Below are positions 1 to 9,008 of a DNA stretch of 64,000 nt, in pieces. Made by a program: the position numbers and the translations under genes. Within the stretch, counting starts at the first letter, position 1. Each line of letters starts with the position of its first letter. Source of the stretch: Lachnospiraceae bacterium UBA7179 (GTDB lineage Bacteria; Bacillota; Clostridia; Lachnospirales; Lachnospiraceae); NCBI GenBank assembly GCA_002491195.1, contig DKVL01000052.1, forward strand, positions 40,081 to 104,080. The letters run 5' to 3'. The notes beneath the pieces were generated by a model. The model was not told the origin of the DNA. It searched no databases and was given only the letters and a program-made list of their open reading frames with translations.

Positions 1-1
1 T

Positions 2-1654
2 ACAGCACCAACGCAGGAAGCAGGCGGTTTTGACCCAATGACAGGAAAACCATTAGGACAGCCACAGCAGCCGGTAACAGCACCAGCGCAGGAAACAGGC
101 GGCTTTGACCCGATGACAGGAAAACCATTAGGACAGCCTCAGCAGCCGGTTACAGCACCAACACAAGGAGCAGGCGGTTTTGATCCAATGACAGGAAAAC
201 CGCTCGGTCAACAGCAACAGTCAGCGCCAGTGCAAGGAGCAGGCAGTTTTGATCCAATGACAGGAAGACCGATTCAGAATTCTGCTCCAAATGGCAAGAA
301 TCAGAATCGTCCAAATAAGAATGGCAAAAAAGTCTTACTGCCAGTTTTGATCGGCGTGATTGCTGCTGCAATGGTAGCCATTGTGGTAACTGTTGTCATT
401 TCATCTGGCTTGTTGCTGGGAAAAGCCGGAAAAGTCACAATGGCGATGGCCAATACCTTTAAGGACAAACCTCATTTTATGACAGCTTTTGAGGATACAG
501 CCGATATATTGTCGCAGAATAAATATACGATCGCACTGTCTGGTGATGTGGATGATGTGAAGTTTGATGGTGAATTACGGAACGGAGGAAGCGAGAAACA
601 GCTTTCCATGCAGCTAAGCCAGGGCAAATCCAAGTTAGAGTTTATTTTCGGAATCGATTCGAAGAACGCGAAATTTCAAGTGCCGCAGCTGTCCAATTAT
701 CTGTTTGTCTATGATTATAAAAAGACCAGCACAGGATATCTTGCAGACGAGCTGGGGGACGATACGATCGAACAGCTCAATACGATCCTGGAGTCACTGG
801 TGAAGCAGACGGATACAAAGGATGTTTATGCGGATCTGTTTAAAATCTGCAAAGATGAGTTGAAAAGCGTTTCGTTTGTCAATGCGGACAAGGAAGAATT
901 TACGATTAATGAGAAGGATGTATCCTGCAAAGGCTACACTGCAGTGATCACAAGCAGTAATATGATCCATATGGTAGATAAGCTGGAGAAGCTGATCAAT
1001 GATGAGTATGCTTCGCTCGCTGAAACGGCACTGACCGTAGATATGAGCGGAGAAGACTGGGAGGAGGTTTCCGCAGAGGCGTTTGACGAGATCCGGGATG
1101 AGCTGGAGCGTATGGATGACATTGAGCTGTCTTTCTATCTGTACAAGAATAAACTTGCAGGAATCATTCTGGATGTTCCGGATGAGGATGTGACAGTGGA
1201 ACTTTCCTTTGAAGGCGGAGATTACAGAATGCAGAACATGACCCTGCGGTCCGGCGATGAGAGATACCGGCTGTCAGGCAGTGACGACGGCTCTGAGGAG
1301 AGTTTTGAACTGGAGTATAGAAGCGGTTCCTACCGGCAACAGATCGGAAGCCTGGAGTACAACTACGATAGTGGCAAATACACTGTCGCCCTGGCGGGGG
1401 AAATGACAGTCAGCGGAAAATTAACCTGCTCTGGTTCGAAGGCCGATCTGAAGATCGACAAGATCGATTTTGGTTACTATTCTATGGCGCCGGATCTTAG
1501 CATTCATATTCAGAAGGGCGCTAAGATGGAGAAATTCACAGGCAAGGAATTCGATCTTGGAAAAGCGGACGAAGATGATTATATCGATCTTCAGGAAGAT
1601 ATTCAGGATAAGATGTATGACAAGGATCTGGATTGGATCACCTACTTATTTTGA
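2..1654 (+). CDS. Membrane protein with N-terminal FDPMTGKP repeats, 5' end outside window
   Basis: The frame is open at the left edge, so the N-terminus is missing. What remains is a cytosolic Gly/Pro/Gln-rich region made of four near-identical units starting FDPMTGKPLGQ, a basic linker, one transmembrane segment (KKVLLPVLIGVIAAAMV onward, about 100 residues from the left edge), and an extracytoplasmic domain of about 400 residues rich in Asp, Glu, Ser and Tyr. I do not recognise that domain. Lachnospiraceae proteins with such repeats often begin with a zinc ribbon, and the missing start may hold one; that is inference. The layout (repeat linker, TM, outer domain) resembles the pseudokinase at 6782-8986 and the zinc-ribbon protein at 33458-34906, so it probably belongs to the same secretion locus. 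A terminator-like hairpin follows, so it is probably a separate transcript from the kinase operon. Confidence 0.8.
   Translation, partial: TAPTQEAGGFDPMTGKPLGQPQQPVTAPAQETGGFDPMTGKPLGQPQQPVTAPTQGAGGFDPMTGKPLGQQQQSAPVQGAGSFDPMTGRPIQNSAPNGKNQNRPNKNGKKVLLPVLIGVIAAAMVAIVVTVVISSGLLLGKAGKVTMAMANTFKDKPHFMTAFEDTADILSQNKYTIALSGDVDDVKFDGELRNGGSEKQLSMQLSQGKSKLEFIFGIDSKNAKFQVPQLSNYLFVYDYKKTSTGYLADELGDDTIEQLNTILESLVKQTDTKDVYADLFKICKDELKSVSFVNADKEEFTINEKDVSCKGYTAVITSSNMIHMVDKLEKLINDEYASLAETALTVDMSGEDWEEVSAEAFDEIRDELERMDDIELSFYLYKNKLAGIILDVPDEDVTVELSFEGGDYRMQNMTLRSGDERYRLSGSDDGSEESFELEYRSGSYRQQIGSLEYNYDSGKYTVALAGEMTVSGKLTCSGSKADLKIDKIDFGYYSMAPDLSIHIQKGAKMEKFTGKEFDLGKADEDDYIDLQEDIQDKMYDKDLDWITYLF
23..275 (+). 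repeat. 75-bp in-frame tandem repeat, four units
   Basis: Units begin at about 23, 98, 173 and 242 (periods 75, 75 and 69 bp). Each encodes FDPMTGKPLGQ followed by a Gln/Pro/Thr/Ala-rich spacer. More units may lie to the left of the window. The units are nearly identical at the DNA level, so copy number could change by slippage without breaking the frame. Confidence 0.85.
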
Positions 1655-1703
1655 TATGATATTTTAAAGTAATAATTTAATAGAAAGAATGATATTAGGA
1701 ACA

Positions 1704-1746
1704 CGGGCACTCAGGAAAACTTGCTAACGGGTGCCCGATTGTTTTA
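1704..1746 (+). terminator. Probable intrinsic terminator
   Basis: A 7-bp stem CGGGCAC/GTGCCCG (1704-1710 with 1731-1737) is followed by a T-rich run. The loop is 20 nt and the T-tract is interrupted, so it may be inefficient. It separates the first gene from the kinase operon. Confidence 0.55.
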
Positions 1747-1768
1747 TGTGGAATGACGGAGGAAAATT

Positions 1769-3802
1769 ATGCTCGAGGCAGGTATGGTGCTGGGGAACAC
1801 TTATCAGATTATAGGCAAGATCGGAGCCGGGGGCGGGGGCGTTGTGTACAAGGCCCGCCATCTTAGGCTGGAGACAGAAGTGGTGGTCAAGCAGATCCGC
1901 GATGAGGTACGTGGAAAGATCCAGTCAAGGCAGGAAGCAGATGTGCTCAAAAAGTTAAAACATCCTTATCTTCCGAGAGTCTATGACTTTATAGAAACTC
2001 CGGAAGCCGTATACACGGTGATGGATTTTATCCCAGGCACATCGCTGGAGGATGCTCTGAAACAGTACGGGAGATTTCCGCAAAAACAAGTATTGCAGTG
2101 GGCGCAGGAACTGGGGGAGGCTGTGGCGTATCTGCACAGTCAGACGCCGCCGATCATCCATTCGGACATTAAGCCAGCCAATATTATCCTGACTCCGGAG
2201 GGACACATCTGCCTGATTGATTTCAATATTTCTATCGCGATCGATTCTGCGGTCAAAGCCACACTTGGAATCAGCAAAGGATATTCTTCCCCGGAGCAAT
2301 ACCGGGATGTCAAACAAGTACAGACCTACATGACTACAGGAATAGGACAGGTAACAATATCGATTGACCGACGTTCTGATATATACAGTCTTGGATGTGT
2401 TCTGTACCATCTATTATCCGGGAGTCCGCCGGATCTGAATTTCAACACAAGGCTGCCTGCTGGTGATATACCAGGCGTCAGTGAAGGTTTGGGGCTGATC
2501 ATTGACAAAATGACAGCATATGAACCAGCGGAGCGCTACCAGACAGGAATGGAGTATCTGGACGCGGTACGTTATTGTTATAAGTTAGATGCGCGCTATA
2601 TCATCCACAAGAGAAAAGAGCGGGCATTGTTTGCGTGTTCTCTTGTACTATTTTTTGCGGGAAGTGTGCTGTTAGGAGCAGGAATCCGCCAGATCGTGAA
2701 AGAACGGGAGCAGTTTTATCAGGCTGGGCTTTTGGAGGGGCAGAAAACCGCGGAAAAAGGCAGGTATGAAGATGCGATCGATGCGATGCTGTCACTGGAA
2801 GAGGACTATACAGACCGCGTCGAGGCATATGAACGGGAACTGTACTACTATTATGCGATGGGGCATTATGAAGAATGTGTGGAGCGCGGAACGGAAATGA
2901 TCAATCTGCAGCTGATCGAAATAAGGGATGATATCCAGCGGGCCAAAATGGGAGATATCTTTTATCTGATCGCTAATTCATACTATGAGCAGGAGGATTA
3001 TGGCAATGCGCAGAAAATGATGGAACAGGCACTGGAGTATAACCAGTCCAACAACCTGTATTTCCGCGATTATTGTATCATCCTGGCCAGGCAGGAAAAG
3101 CTGTATCAGGCGGAGGACGCATTAGAAAGCGCAAAAGCGCTGGATCTGGAGGATGATTCGATCCATTATGCGGAGGGGGAACTCTGTGTTGTCAGAAAAC
3201 AGATTGATGAGGCGATCGAACACTTTCAGAGGACGATTGACCTGACGGATGACGCTGTGCTGTACAAACGTGCTGTACTGTTATGTGCCTCGGCGATGCG
3301 TGACAGCGGGCGGCTGGATGAGGAGACCGCACTGCTGGAGACGGCAAGGAATCAGGCGGATCCACAGGTAAAGATGGTGCTCACGGAGTATCTTGCAGAT
3401 GCCTATATGCGCCAGGGAGACGCACATCCCGAACAGCTCACAGAATGGAACCAGAAAGCGATCACACTGTTCCAGGAGCTGATGCAGGATGGATATGTGA
3501 CTTACCAGCTTCAGGAGAATTTGGCAGTTTTGTACGAGGAAAACCAGGATTTTGCTGCGGCAGAGTCAGTGCTGTTAAAGCTTGCGGACGATTATCCCGA
3601 TAATTACCGGGTGTATAAGCGCCTGGCTTTCCTGGAGGCGGACAGGCAGCAGCATCTGGACAATACCGCACGCAATTATAGTGCGATGAAAGGATACTAT
3701 GACACGTGCAGGGAATTGTATGAGCAGCAGGATACGGAAGATGCGGAGATGCTGATGCTTGACAACATGGTATATGACCTGCAGAATAACGGCTGGCTGT
3801 AA
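1769..3802 (+). CDS. Transmembrane Ser/Thr protein kinase with extracytoplasmic TPR domain
   Basis: PknB-type kinase of 677 residues. The Gly-rich loop is at about 18-25 (GKIGAGGGGVVYKA) and the ATP-binding Lys is K41 (VVVKQI). The catalytic loop is HSDIKPAN with D133 present, and the metal-binding Asp is D151 in a DFN variant of DFG. It should be active, but it is a non-RD kinase because HRD is HSD. One TM segment (about 286-307) is followed by some 370 residues of TPR-like helical repeats, predicted to lie outside the cell. A good ribosome site (GGAGG) precedes the ATG. It starts a tightly packed run that continues to EssC. FHA domains at the EssC N-terminus could read its phosphorylation marks; this link is inference. 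Confidence 0.9.
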   Translation: MLEAGMVLGNTYQIIGKIGAGGGGVVYKARHLRLETEVVVKQIRDEVRGKIQSRQEADVLKKLKHPYLPRVYDFIETPEAVYTVMDFIPGTSLEDALKQYGRFPQKQVLQWAQELGEAVAYLHSQTPPIIHSDIKPANIILTPEGHICLIDFNISIAIDSAVKATLGISKGYSSPEQYRDVKQVQTYMTTGIGQVTISIDRRSDIYSLGCVLYHLLSGSPPDLNFNTRLPAGDIPGVSEGLGLIIDKMTAYEPAERYQTGMEYLDAVRYCYKLDARYIIHKRKERALFACSLVLFFAGSVLLGAGIRQIVKEREQFYQAGLLEGQKTAEKGRYEDAIDAMLSLEEDYTDRVEAYERELYYYYAMGHYEECVERGTEMINLQLIEIRDDIQRAKMGDIFYLIANSYYEQEDYGNAQKMMEQALEYNQSNNLYFRDYCIILARQEKLYQAEDALESAKALDLEDDSIHYAEGELCVVRKQIDEAIEHFQRTIDLTDDAVLYKRAVLLCASAMRDSGRLDEETALLETARNQADPQVKMVLTEYLADAYMRQGDAHPEQLTEWNQKAITLFQELMQDGYVTYQLQENLAVLYEENQDFAAAESVLLKLADDYPDNYRVYKRLAFLEADRQQHLDNTARNYSAMKGYYDTCRELYEQQDTEDAEMLMLDNMVYDLQNNGWL

Positions 3803-3817
3803 GTGAGGTGGAATGGC

Positions 3818-3946
3818 ATGGGAATGATTTTGCTGGCGGCAGGCGCCGGATGTATTGTTCTATCAATTGTACTGTTTATATTGTATTTAACGATGGGAAA
3901 AGCTGTGGGCAGGAAATTGATGAAAAAATTAAAGGATGAATATTAG
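3818..3946 (+). CDS. Small membrane peptide, 42 residues
   Basis: This small ORF fills the gap between the kinase and the LRR gene. It encodes MGMILLAAGAGC, a single hydrophobic helix of about 22 residues, then a basic tail ending KLMKKLKDEY. A GTGAGGTGG ribosome site lies just upstream; ATG 3824 is an alternative start. It ends 9 bp before the next ATG, which fits translational coupling in the operon. The hydrophobic helix with a positive C-terminal tail suggests an N-out single-pass membrane peptide. No function is known to me. It could be a subunit or stabiliser of the secretion machine, and could be missed by automated annotation. Confidence 0.6.
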   Translation: MGMILLAAGAGCIVLSIVLFILYLTMGKAVGRKLMKKLKDEY

Positions 3947-3955
3947 GAGTCTGTC

Positions 3956-5098
3956 ATGAAAAAGAAAACAGGGATTATAGTGATGATTATTTTACTGCTC
4001 GTCCTTCTGTTTGGGATTAACGCAACGCTGTTGATCATTCGTATGAGTGGCGTTTCCGGATCCAGGACAGAACGACTGCTGGCAAAGGGACAGGATTTCA
4101 TAGAAGACGGGAAATATGACGAGGCAGTAGAGATTTATAAAGAGGTCTTGGATGCGGATCCTAAAAGTGTGGAGGCATACCAGGGGCTGGTTGAGGCGTA
4201 CAAGATCTCAGGCGAGATCGCAAAAGCGCGTGAGACTATGCAAAAGGGATACAGACTGACACGGGATGAGTCACTTGCCGGGGAACTCACGATATTGACA
4301 TGGGAGGAATCCGGAAGAAAAGACCAGAATATGAAGTGGACGGACGCTGGCGTAGAACAGGCTGTCCGAAAGATGACGGGGATAACAGACAGGGACATTA
4401 TGCTGAGCGATCTATGGGAGGTGACGGATTTTTACCTGTATGAAAGCAATATCTCTGATCTGAAGGATCTGGAAAAACTGCCCAACATTTCCGGTCTGTA
4501 TCTTTATGACTGTACGTTGGAGGATTTGAGCCCGTTGAAGGCGTTTGATAATTTGGAGCGGTTGTATCTATCGGATAATGCGATCACAGATATCAGTCCG
4601 CTGGAGCGGTTAGACAATCTGGTATGGCTTGATGTCAGCAACAATCAGCTGGAGGATATCACGCCCTTAAAACGTCTTAACAATCTGAAACATCTGGATT
4701 TAAGTGGTAATCGGATCACAGATATCAGCGCACTTGGGAATCTCACAGACCTGGAGTATCTTAATCTGAGTGGAAATCAGGTCACTGATCTCTCCGCAGT
4801 CCGAAAGCTCAAGCTGCTTGATACGCTTTGTCTGGATTGGATGCAGGCTGCGGATCTTAGTGTTTTGGCTGGTTTGGATCATCTGCGCAGATTAAGTCTT
4901 GCTGGAGGCTATTATGCGGACTTTGCAGTTTTAAGTGATCTGACAGGGCTCGAAGAACTGAATCTGGCAGGGACAAATATTGAGGATCTTACGGTTCTGT
5001 CAGGGTTAAAGCAGCTGGAATACTTAGATCTCTCAGGAGTCATGGTGGCGGACACAACGCCAGTGTCGCGGGTGACCTATCTAAAACGCGGTTATTAA
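3956..5098 (+). CDS. Membrane-anchored TPR and leucine-rich-repeat protein
   Basis: 380 residues. An N-terminal signal-anchor helix (about 5-30) is followed by a TPR-like region at about 40-110 with the pattern FIEDGKYDEAVEIYKEVLDADP. From about 150 come around ten 22-residue internalin-like leucine-rich repeats, for example LERLYLSDNAITDISPL. The LRRs should lie outside the membrane and bind a protein partner. The N-terminal anchor plus TPR is a distant version of the module shared by the next gene and by the paralogues at 21383-36172. RBS TAGGAG is 10 nt from the ATG. It lies 10 bp from the next gene, in the same presumed operon. Binding partner unknown. Confidence 0.85.
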   Translation: MKKKTGIIVMIILLLVLLFGINATLLIIRMSGVSGSRTERLLAKGQDFIEDGKYDEAVEIYKEVLDADPKSVEAYQGLVEAYKISGEIAKARETMQKGYRLTRDESLAGELTILTWEESGRKDQNMKWTDAGVEQAVRKMTGITDRDIMLSDLWEVTDFYLYESNISDLKDLEKLPNISGLYLYDCTLEDLSPLKAFDNLERLYLSDNAITDISPLERLDNLVWLDVSNNQLEDITPLKRLNNLKHLDLSGNRITDISALGNLTDLEYLNLSGNQVTDLSAVRKLKLLDTLCLDWMQAADLSVLAGLDHLRRLSLAGGYYADFAVLSDLTGLEELNLAGTNIEDLTVLSGLKQLEYLDLSGVMVADTTPVSRVTYLKRGY

Positions 5099-5108
5099 GG
5101 GGAAGAAA

Positions 5109-6731
5109 ATGAAGAACGGGAAAAAAATCCTACTATTTATCATATCAATATTGGTTATTTTGTTAGCTGTCGTCAATGTTTTTTTGTATCTTCATGTTAC
5201 AAGTCCGATGCAGCAGGTGGGAAAACAATTGGATCTTGGTCAGCAATATCTGCTGAATCTGGAGTATGAGGAGGCTGTTGCTGCTTTTGAGATCGTTATT
5301 GAGATCGAACCGAAGAATGTCGATGCTTACATGGGCATGGCGGAAGCTTATATAGGCATGGGAAAGACGGATAAGGCGATCCAGATCTTAAAGCGGGGAT
5401 ATCGGGAGACTGGGGACGAGGATCTGGGAGATCTGTTGGAACAGTTGGAAGCGGAGCAGAACAGGGAAAAAGCTGATGTGCGTATTGTACAGATCGATAC
5501 AGGAGAATTTCCCAATATTGCTGTTTATTTCTCTGTGGAGGATGAGGATGGCAATTTTATTGAGGATGTGCAGCCAAGGCAGGTACAGGTTCTTGAGGAA
5601 TACACAAACGAGTGGGTAGCGCAGGAGGGAAACCTGCAGTTATCCGGACAGGAGAGTGTCTCCAAACGTTCTGTAGCTATGGTGGTGGATGTGAGCGGCA
5701 GTATGGAGGGGAGTCTTGAACAGCTCTGTGACGCCGCACAGGAACTGCTGAATCAGATGCAGGGAGGCGGCTATTATGTATCCCTGACTGCGTTTGACAA
5801 CACCTGGAACACCCTGGTTGATTATACGGACAATTTGTCGGCTGTCTCCGCCAGCCTGGATGGTCTGTATGCAGGTGGCGGAACGGCTCTGTATGATACA
5901 TTGGAAAACAGTCTGTACGAGGCGGTGAATCAGCAGGGGCAGAAATATATCCTTGCATTTACGGACGGGGCGGATGGTTCCAGCAGTATCACAAAGGATG
6001 AACTGATCTCACTGGCAAACTACTACCATATACCAATCTATATCATTGCGGCGCTGGGTCAGGGATATGAACAGGATATGGAGGAGATTGCCAGGGAGAG
6101 CGGAGGCGCATTTTATGCCATATCATCGATCAATGATCTGTACAATATTTATTTTGAGATTTTCCAGATGCAGGAAAAACTGTATACATTCCGCTATACG
6201 ACGAAACAGTCTAACACAGAATGCGGCTTGCGGGTGGTATACAATTCTGATCGTTCTGACGGGGAGGCAGAGAATAGCTTCATCAGTCAGAAACCAATCC
6301 GGCGTGAACGTGTAGGCAATCAGATGATCTCCAGTGTGCGGGCCTCTTCACAGACAGAAGAAAATCCTGTGGAGAATGCATTTGATTCCCGGGAGGCTAC
6401 AATGTGGACGGAAGGCGTGTGGGGAAATGGAATTGGTGAGACAATCGAGATTACCTTGGATGCCGACCATAAAGTAAACGGACTGACAATATACAATGGC
6501 AATCGTGCCAGTCATGACCTGTATGAGAAATATGGGCGTGTAAAGACGATTCGGGTTACTTTTTCCGATGGCTCACAGCGGCAGTACGAGATCGCGGATA
6601 ATTTTTACACTTCCAGTCAGGTTAACTTTATCAATCCTATTCAGACAGACACGCTAAAGATCGAGATCCTGGAGGTTTATGAGGGAACTACCTATCAGGA
6701 TACCTGTATCGCGGATATTAATATTAATTAA
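5109..6731 (+). CDS. Membrane-anchored TPR-VWA protein with C-terminal discoidin-like domain
   Basis: 540 residues in four parts. An N-terminal TM helix (about 5-30) is followed by a TPR segment (QYLLNLEYEEAVAAFEIVIEIEP). A von Willebrand factor A domain at about 188-360 has an intact metal-ion adhesion site: DVSGSMEGS, the Thr in GGTALYD, and the Asp in AFTDGADGSSS. The C-terminal domain (about 400-540) has the F5/8-type pattern NAFDSREATMWTEG...ETIEITLD, which in known families binds carbohydrate or membranes. The TM+TPR start closely resembles the paralogue family at 21383-36172. It may be an extracytoplasmic scaffold of the secretion locus; this is inference from context. Confidence 0.88.
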   Translation: MKNGKKILLFIISILVILLAVVNVFLYLHVTSPMQQVGKQLDLGQQYLLNLEYEEAVAAFEIVIEIEPKNVDAYMGMAEAYIGMGKTDKAIQILKRGYRETGDEDLGDLLEQLEAEQNREKADVRIVQIDTGEFPNIAVYFSVEDEDGNFIEDVQPRQVQVLEEYTNEWVAQEGNLQLSGQESVSKRSVAMVVDVSGSMEGSLEQLCDAAQELLNQMQGGGYYVSLTAFDNTWNTLVDYTDNLSAVSASLDGLYAGGGTALYDTLENSLYEAVNQQGQKYILAFTDGADGSSSITKDELISLANYYHIPIYIIAALGQGYEQDMEEIARESGGAFYAISSINDLYNIYFEIFQMQEKLYTFRYTTKQSNTECGLRVVYNSDRSDGEAENSFISQKPIRRERVGNQMISSVRASSQTEENPVENAFDSREATMWTEGVWGNGIGETIEITLDADHKVNGLTIYNGNRASHDLYEKYGRVKTIRVTFSDGSQRQYEIADNFYTSSQVNFINPIQTDTLKIEILEVYEGTTYQDTCIADININ

Positions 6732-6781
6732 AAAAATCAATTACAACACCAATCACATCAAAAAAAGGAGCATGATTCAAT

Positions 6782-8986
6782 ATGGGAAATTTAGAGACAG
6801 ATACCATTCTAAAAGGAAAATATCAGATCAAATCCGTGCTGGGAAAGAACGCACTGGGAATTACATATAAAGGAGCTGATACCATGTCAGGCAGCTCTAT
6901 CGTTGTCCGGGAATTGTTTCCAGAAGGACTGTGCAGCCGTATGCAGGATGGTACCGTAGCGGCAAAAGAGGAATCCTTTCACAGGAAAAAAGAGCAGTAT
7001 ATCCGGCAAATGCAGCTTTTATCAAGACATAGTGGGCTCGATGGAATTGTCGACGTCCATGATGTTTTTGAAGAGCGTGGAACAGCATACTGTGTCATGG
7101 AATATGTCGCCGGAGTCAGCCTGGAAAAATATCTTTCCAATAATAACAAACAGTTTCCGCTGAAACGGATGAAAGAGCTGCTGCTGCCTATCGTGCAGTC
7201 GTTATCTGTGCTACACAAAGAGGGTCTCATCCATCAGAACATTTCGCCGGACAATCTGATCTTTACGAATCAGGGGATTTTAAAATTGATCGGGTTTGGA
7301 TGTATGGAGGGACAGATCTCGAGTGCAGGGACAGGCTATGTGCCAGTGGAATTATACCGCAGACAGCAGGAATGTAAGCCTGCGGCCGATATCTATTCGC
7401 TGTGCGCTTCCATATACAGGTGCATCACGGGCGTGGTTCCGCAGGATGCTTACGCAAGGCTGAATGACGACCAGCTAAGAAAGCCGTCACAACTTGGCGT
7501 TTCGATCGACGCAGGCGATGAGGCCGTTTTGATGATGGGTCTGAACATTTACGAGGAGAAGCGTTTTCAGACGATAACAGCATTTCAAAATGCGTTTTAC
7601 CGCAGCCAGATATCACATAGCGGAGCTCAACAACAGCCATCCCTGTCAGCATCGCAGCAGTCAATACCGTCAGCACCACAGCAGCAGGCTCCATCAGTGC
7701 CACAACAGTCAGTACCTCCAGTATCACAGCAGCAGGCTCCATCAGTGCCACAACAGCCAGTACCTCCAGTACCGCAGCAGCCAGTACCTCCAGTTGGCAC
7801 CATCATACAGACAGGTGGTAATGGCGCTGGCAGCCAGAAACCGCCAAAACAAAAGAAAAAAGGCGGAAACGGTGGCATGATTGCTATAGCGGCGATCGGC
7901 GGCATCCTGATCATCGGCCTTGGAATCTCAGCCTTCTTCCTGGCAAAGGATCTGCTTCCTGGTATTGGCAAAAGTGCAAAGGTCATGGTGGATACAGAAC
8001 ATGATGAGGAGGAAAATTCCACCGAGGGAGAAAGTGAGAGCGCAAAGACCAGTATTGATTCTGAATATGAAGAGATGCTTGCGGCAGGTGATTTTACAGG
8101 CGCACTGGATAAAATCCTGGCACTGGACACGACAGAACTGAATGCCAGGGAAAAAGATGCTCTGTCTGATATTCTTTCGCGCGCAGTAGCAGGTCAGTAT
8201 ACAGAATTTGAGAACCGTATCAGCGAGAGCCAGACTGCAGGCGCTTATGAGGATGCATTTGCGGCTGTGGACGAGGAGCTTGCATTGTATGACAGACTTG
8301 CAGCAAACTCTATGGCAGCGCAGTATGTGAACAGGCAGCAGGTTGAGGACAAACGCACATCCATCAAACAATCCCATATGAATTACCTCACGGGAAAGGG
8401 ACTGGATGATGTGGTTGGTCAGGACGATGAGGGAGAATTAGAGAAGCTGATCGCCAGTCTTCAGGAGTATGTGAGCGATGGCACTATGTCCCAGGAAGAA
8501 TTTGAGAAATCAAGAAACAGCGCCTACGCAAGGTTTGTGCTGGGGAAAATTGGCAGGATGGGTAACAGCAATGCGGCTCCTGCGGAGATTATTACCTATA
8601 TCGATGAAAAACTCTCTGATACGGGGAACAACAGCAGCGTGCTGGAATACTGGGATTACTACCGGGCAGTGATGGGCTATGGTGCTGGCAATCCTGCTAC
8701 AGTGCATCCTTCATCGGCCTCAGGCTTTCTGCTTCCGGACAGCAATTCCATGAATCTGACAACAAACGATATCAGCCATCTTTCTGATGATGAAATGCGG
8801 CTGGCAATTTATGAGATCTTTGCGCGCCATGGAAAGATTTTTCAGGATCAGGCCGTCAATAATTATTTTCAGGCGTTCAGCTGGTATCAGCCATCATCCA
8901 ATTACGATGAGAGTGCGCTGAACGCATATGAGAAGTATAACCTGAACCTGCTGATCGAATATCAGATAGCGAAGGGTTATCGTTAG
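6782..8986 (+). CDS. Transmembrane pseudokinase with YARHG C-terminal domain, candidate EssB/YukC counterpart
   Basis: 734 residues. Residues 1-270 have a protein-kinase fold pattern, but the key residues are lost: the ATP Lys is Arg (R43 in VVRELFPEG), HRD is HQN (151-153), and DFG is GFG (171-173). The Gly-rich loop is also degenerate (GKNALG). A Pro/Gln linker of SVPQQ-like units (about 283-340), one TM helix (about 366-387) and an acidic extracytoplasmic region follow. The end (about 667-734) is a YARHG-type domain containing IFARHGKIF. EssB/YukC of known T7SSb systems is also a cytosolic pseudokinase with one TM, and no EssB gene is recognisable here, so this may fill that role; this is inference. 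A long AAAGGAG site lies 13 nt upstream of the chosen ATG. Confidence 0.85.
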   Translation: MGNLETDTILKGKYQIKSVLGKNALGITYKGADTMSGSSIVVRELFPEGLCSRMQDGTVAAKEESFHRKKEQYIRQMQLLSRHSGLDGIVDVHDVFEERGTAYCVMEYVAGVSLEKYLSNNNKQFPLKRMKELLLPIVQSLSVLHKEGLIHQNISPDNLIFTNQGILKLIGFGCMEGQISSAGTGYVPVELYRRQQECKPAADIYSLCASIYRCITGVVPQDAYARLNDDQLRKPSQLGVSIDAGDEAVLMMGLNIYEEKRFQTITAFQNAFYRSQISHSGAQQQPSLSASQQSIPSAPQQQAPSVPQQSVPPVSQQQAPSVPQQPVPPVPQQPVPPVGTIIQTGGNGAGSQKPPKQKKKGGNGGMIAIAAIGGILIIGLGISAFFLAKDLLPGIGKSAKVMVDTEHDEEENSTEGESESAKTSIDSEYEEMLAAGDFTGALDKILALDTTELNAREKDALSDILSRAVAGQYTEFENRISESQTAGAYEDAFAAVDEELALYDRLAANSMAAQYVNRQQVEDKRTSIKQSHMNYLTGKGLDDVVGQDDEGELEKLIASLQEYVSDGTMSQEEFEKSRNSAYARFVLGKIGRMGNSNAAPAEIITYIDEKLSDTGNNSSVLEYWDYYRAVMGYGAGNPATVHPSSASGFLLPDSNSMNLTTNDISHLSDDEMRLAIYEIFARHGKIFQDQAVNNYFQAFSWYQPSSNYDESALNAYEKYNLNLLIEYQIAKGYR

Positions 8987-9008
8987 GTGTAAGGAGGATT
9001 GGAAAAAT

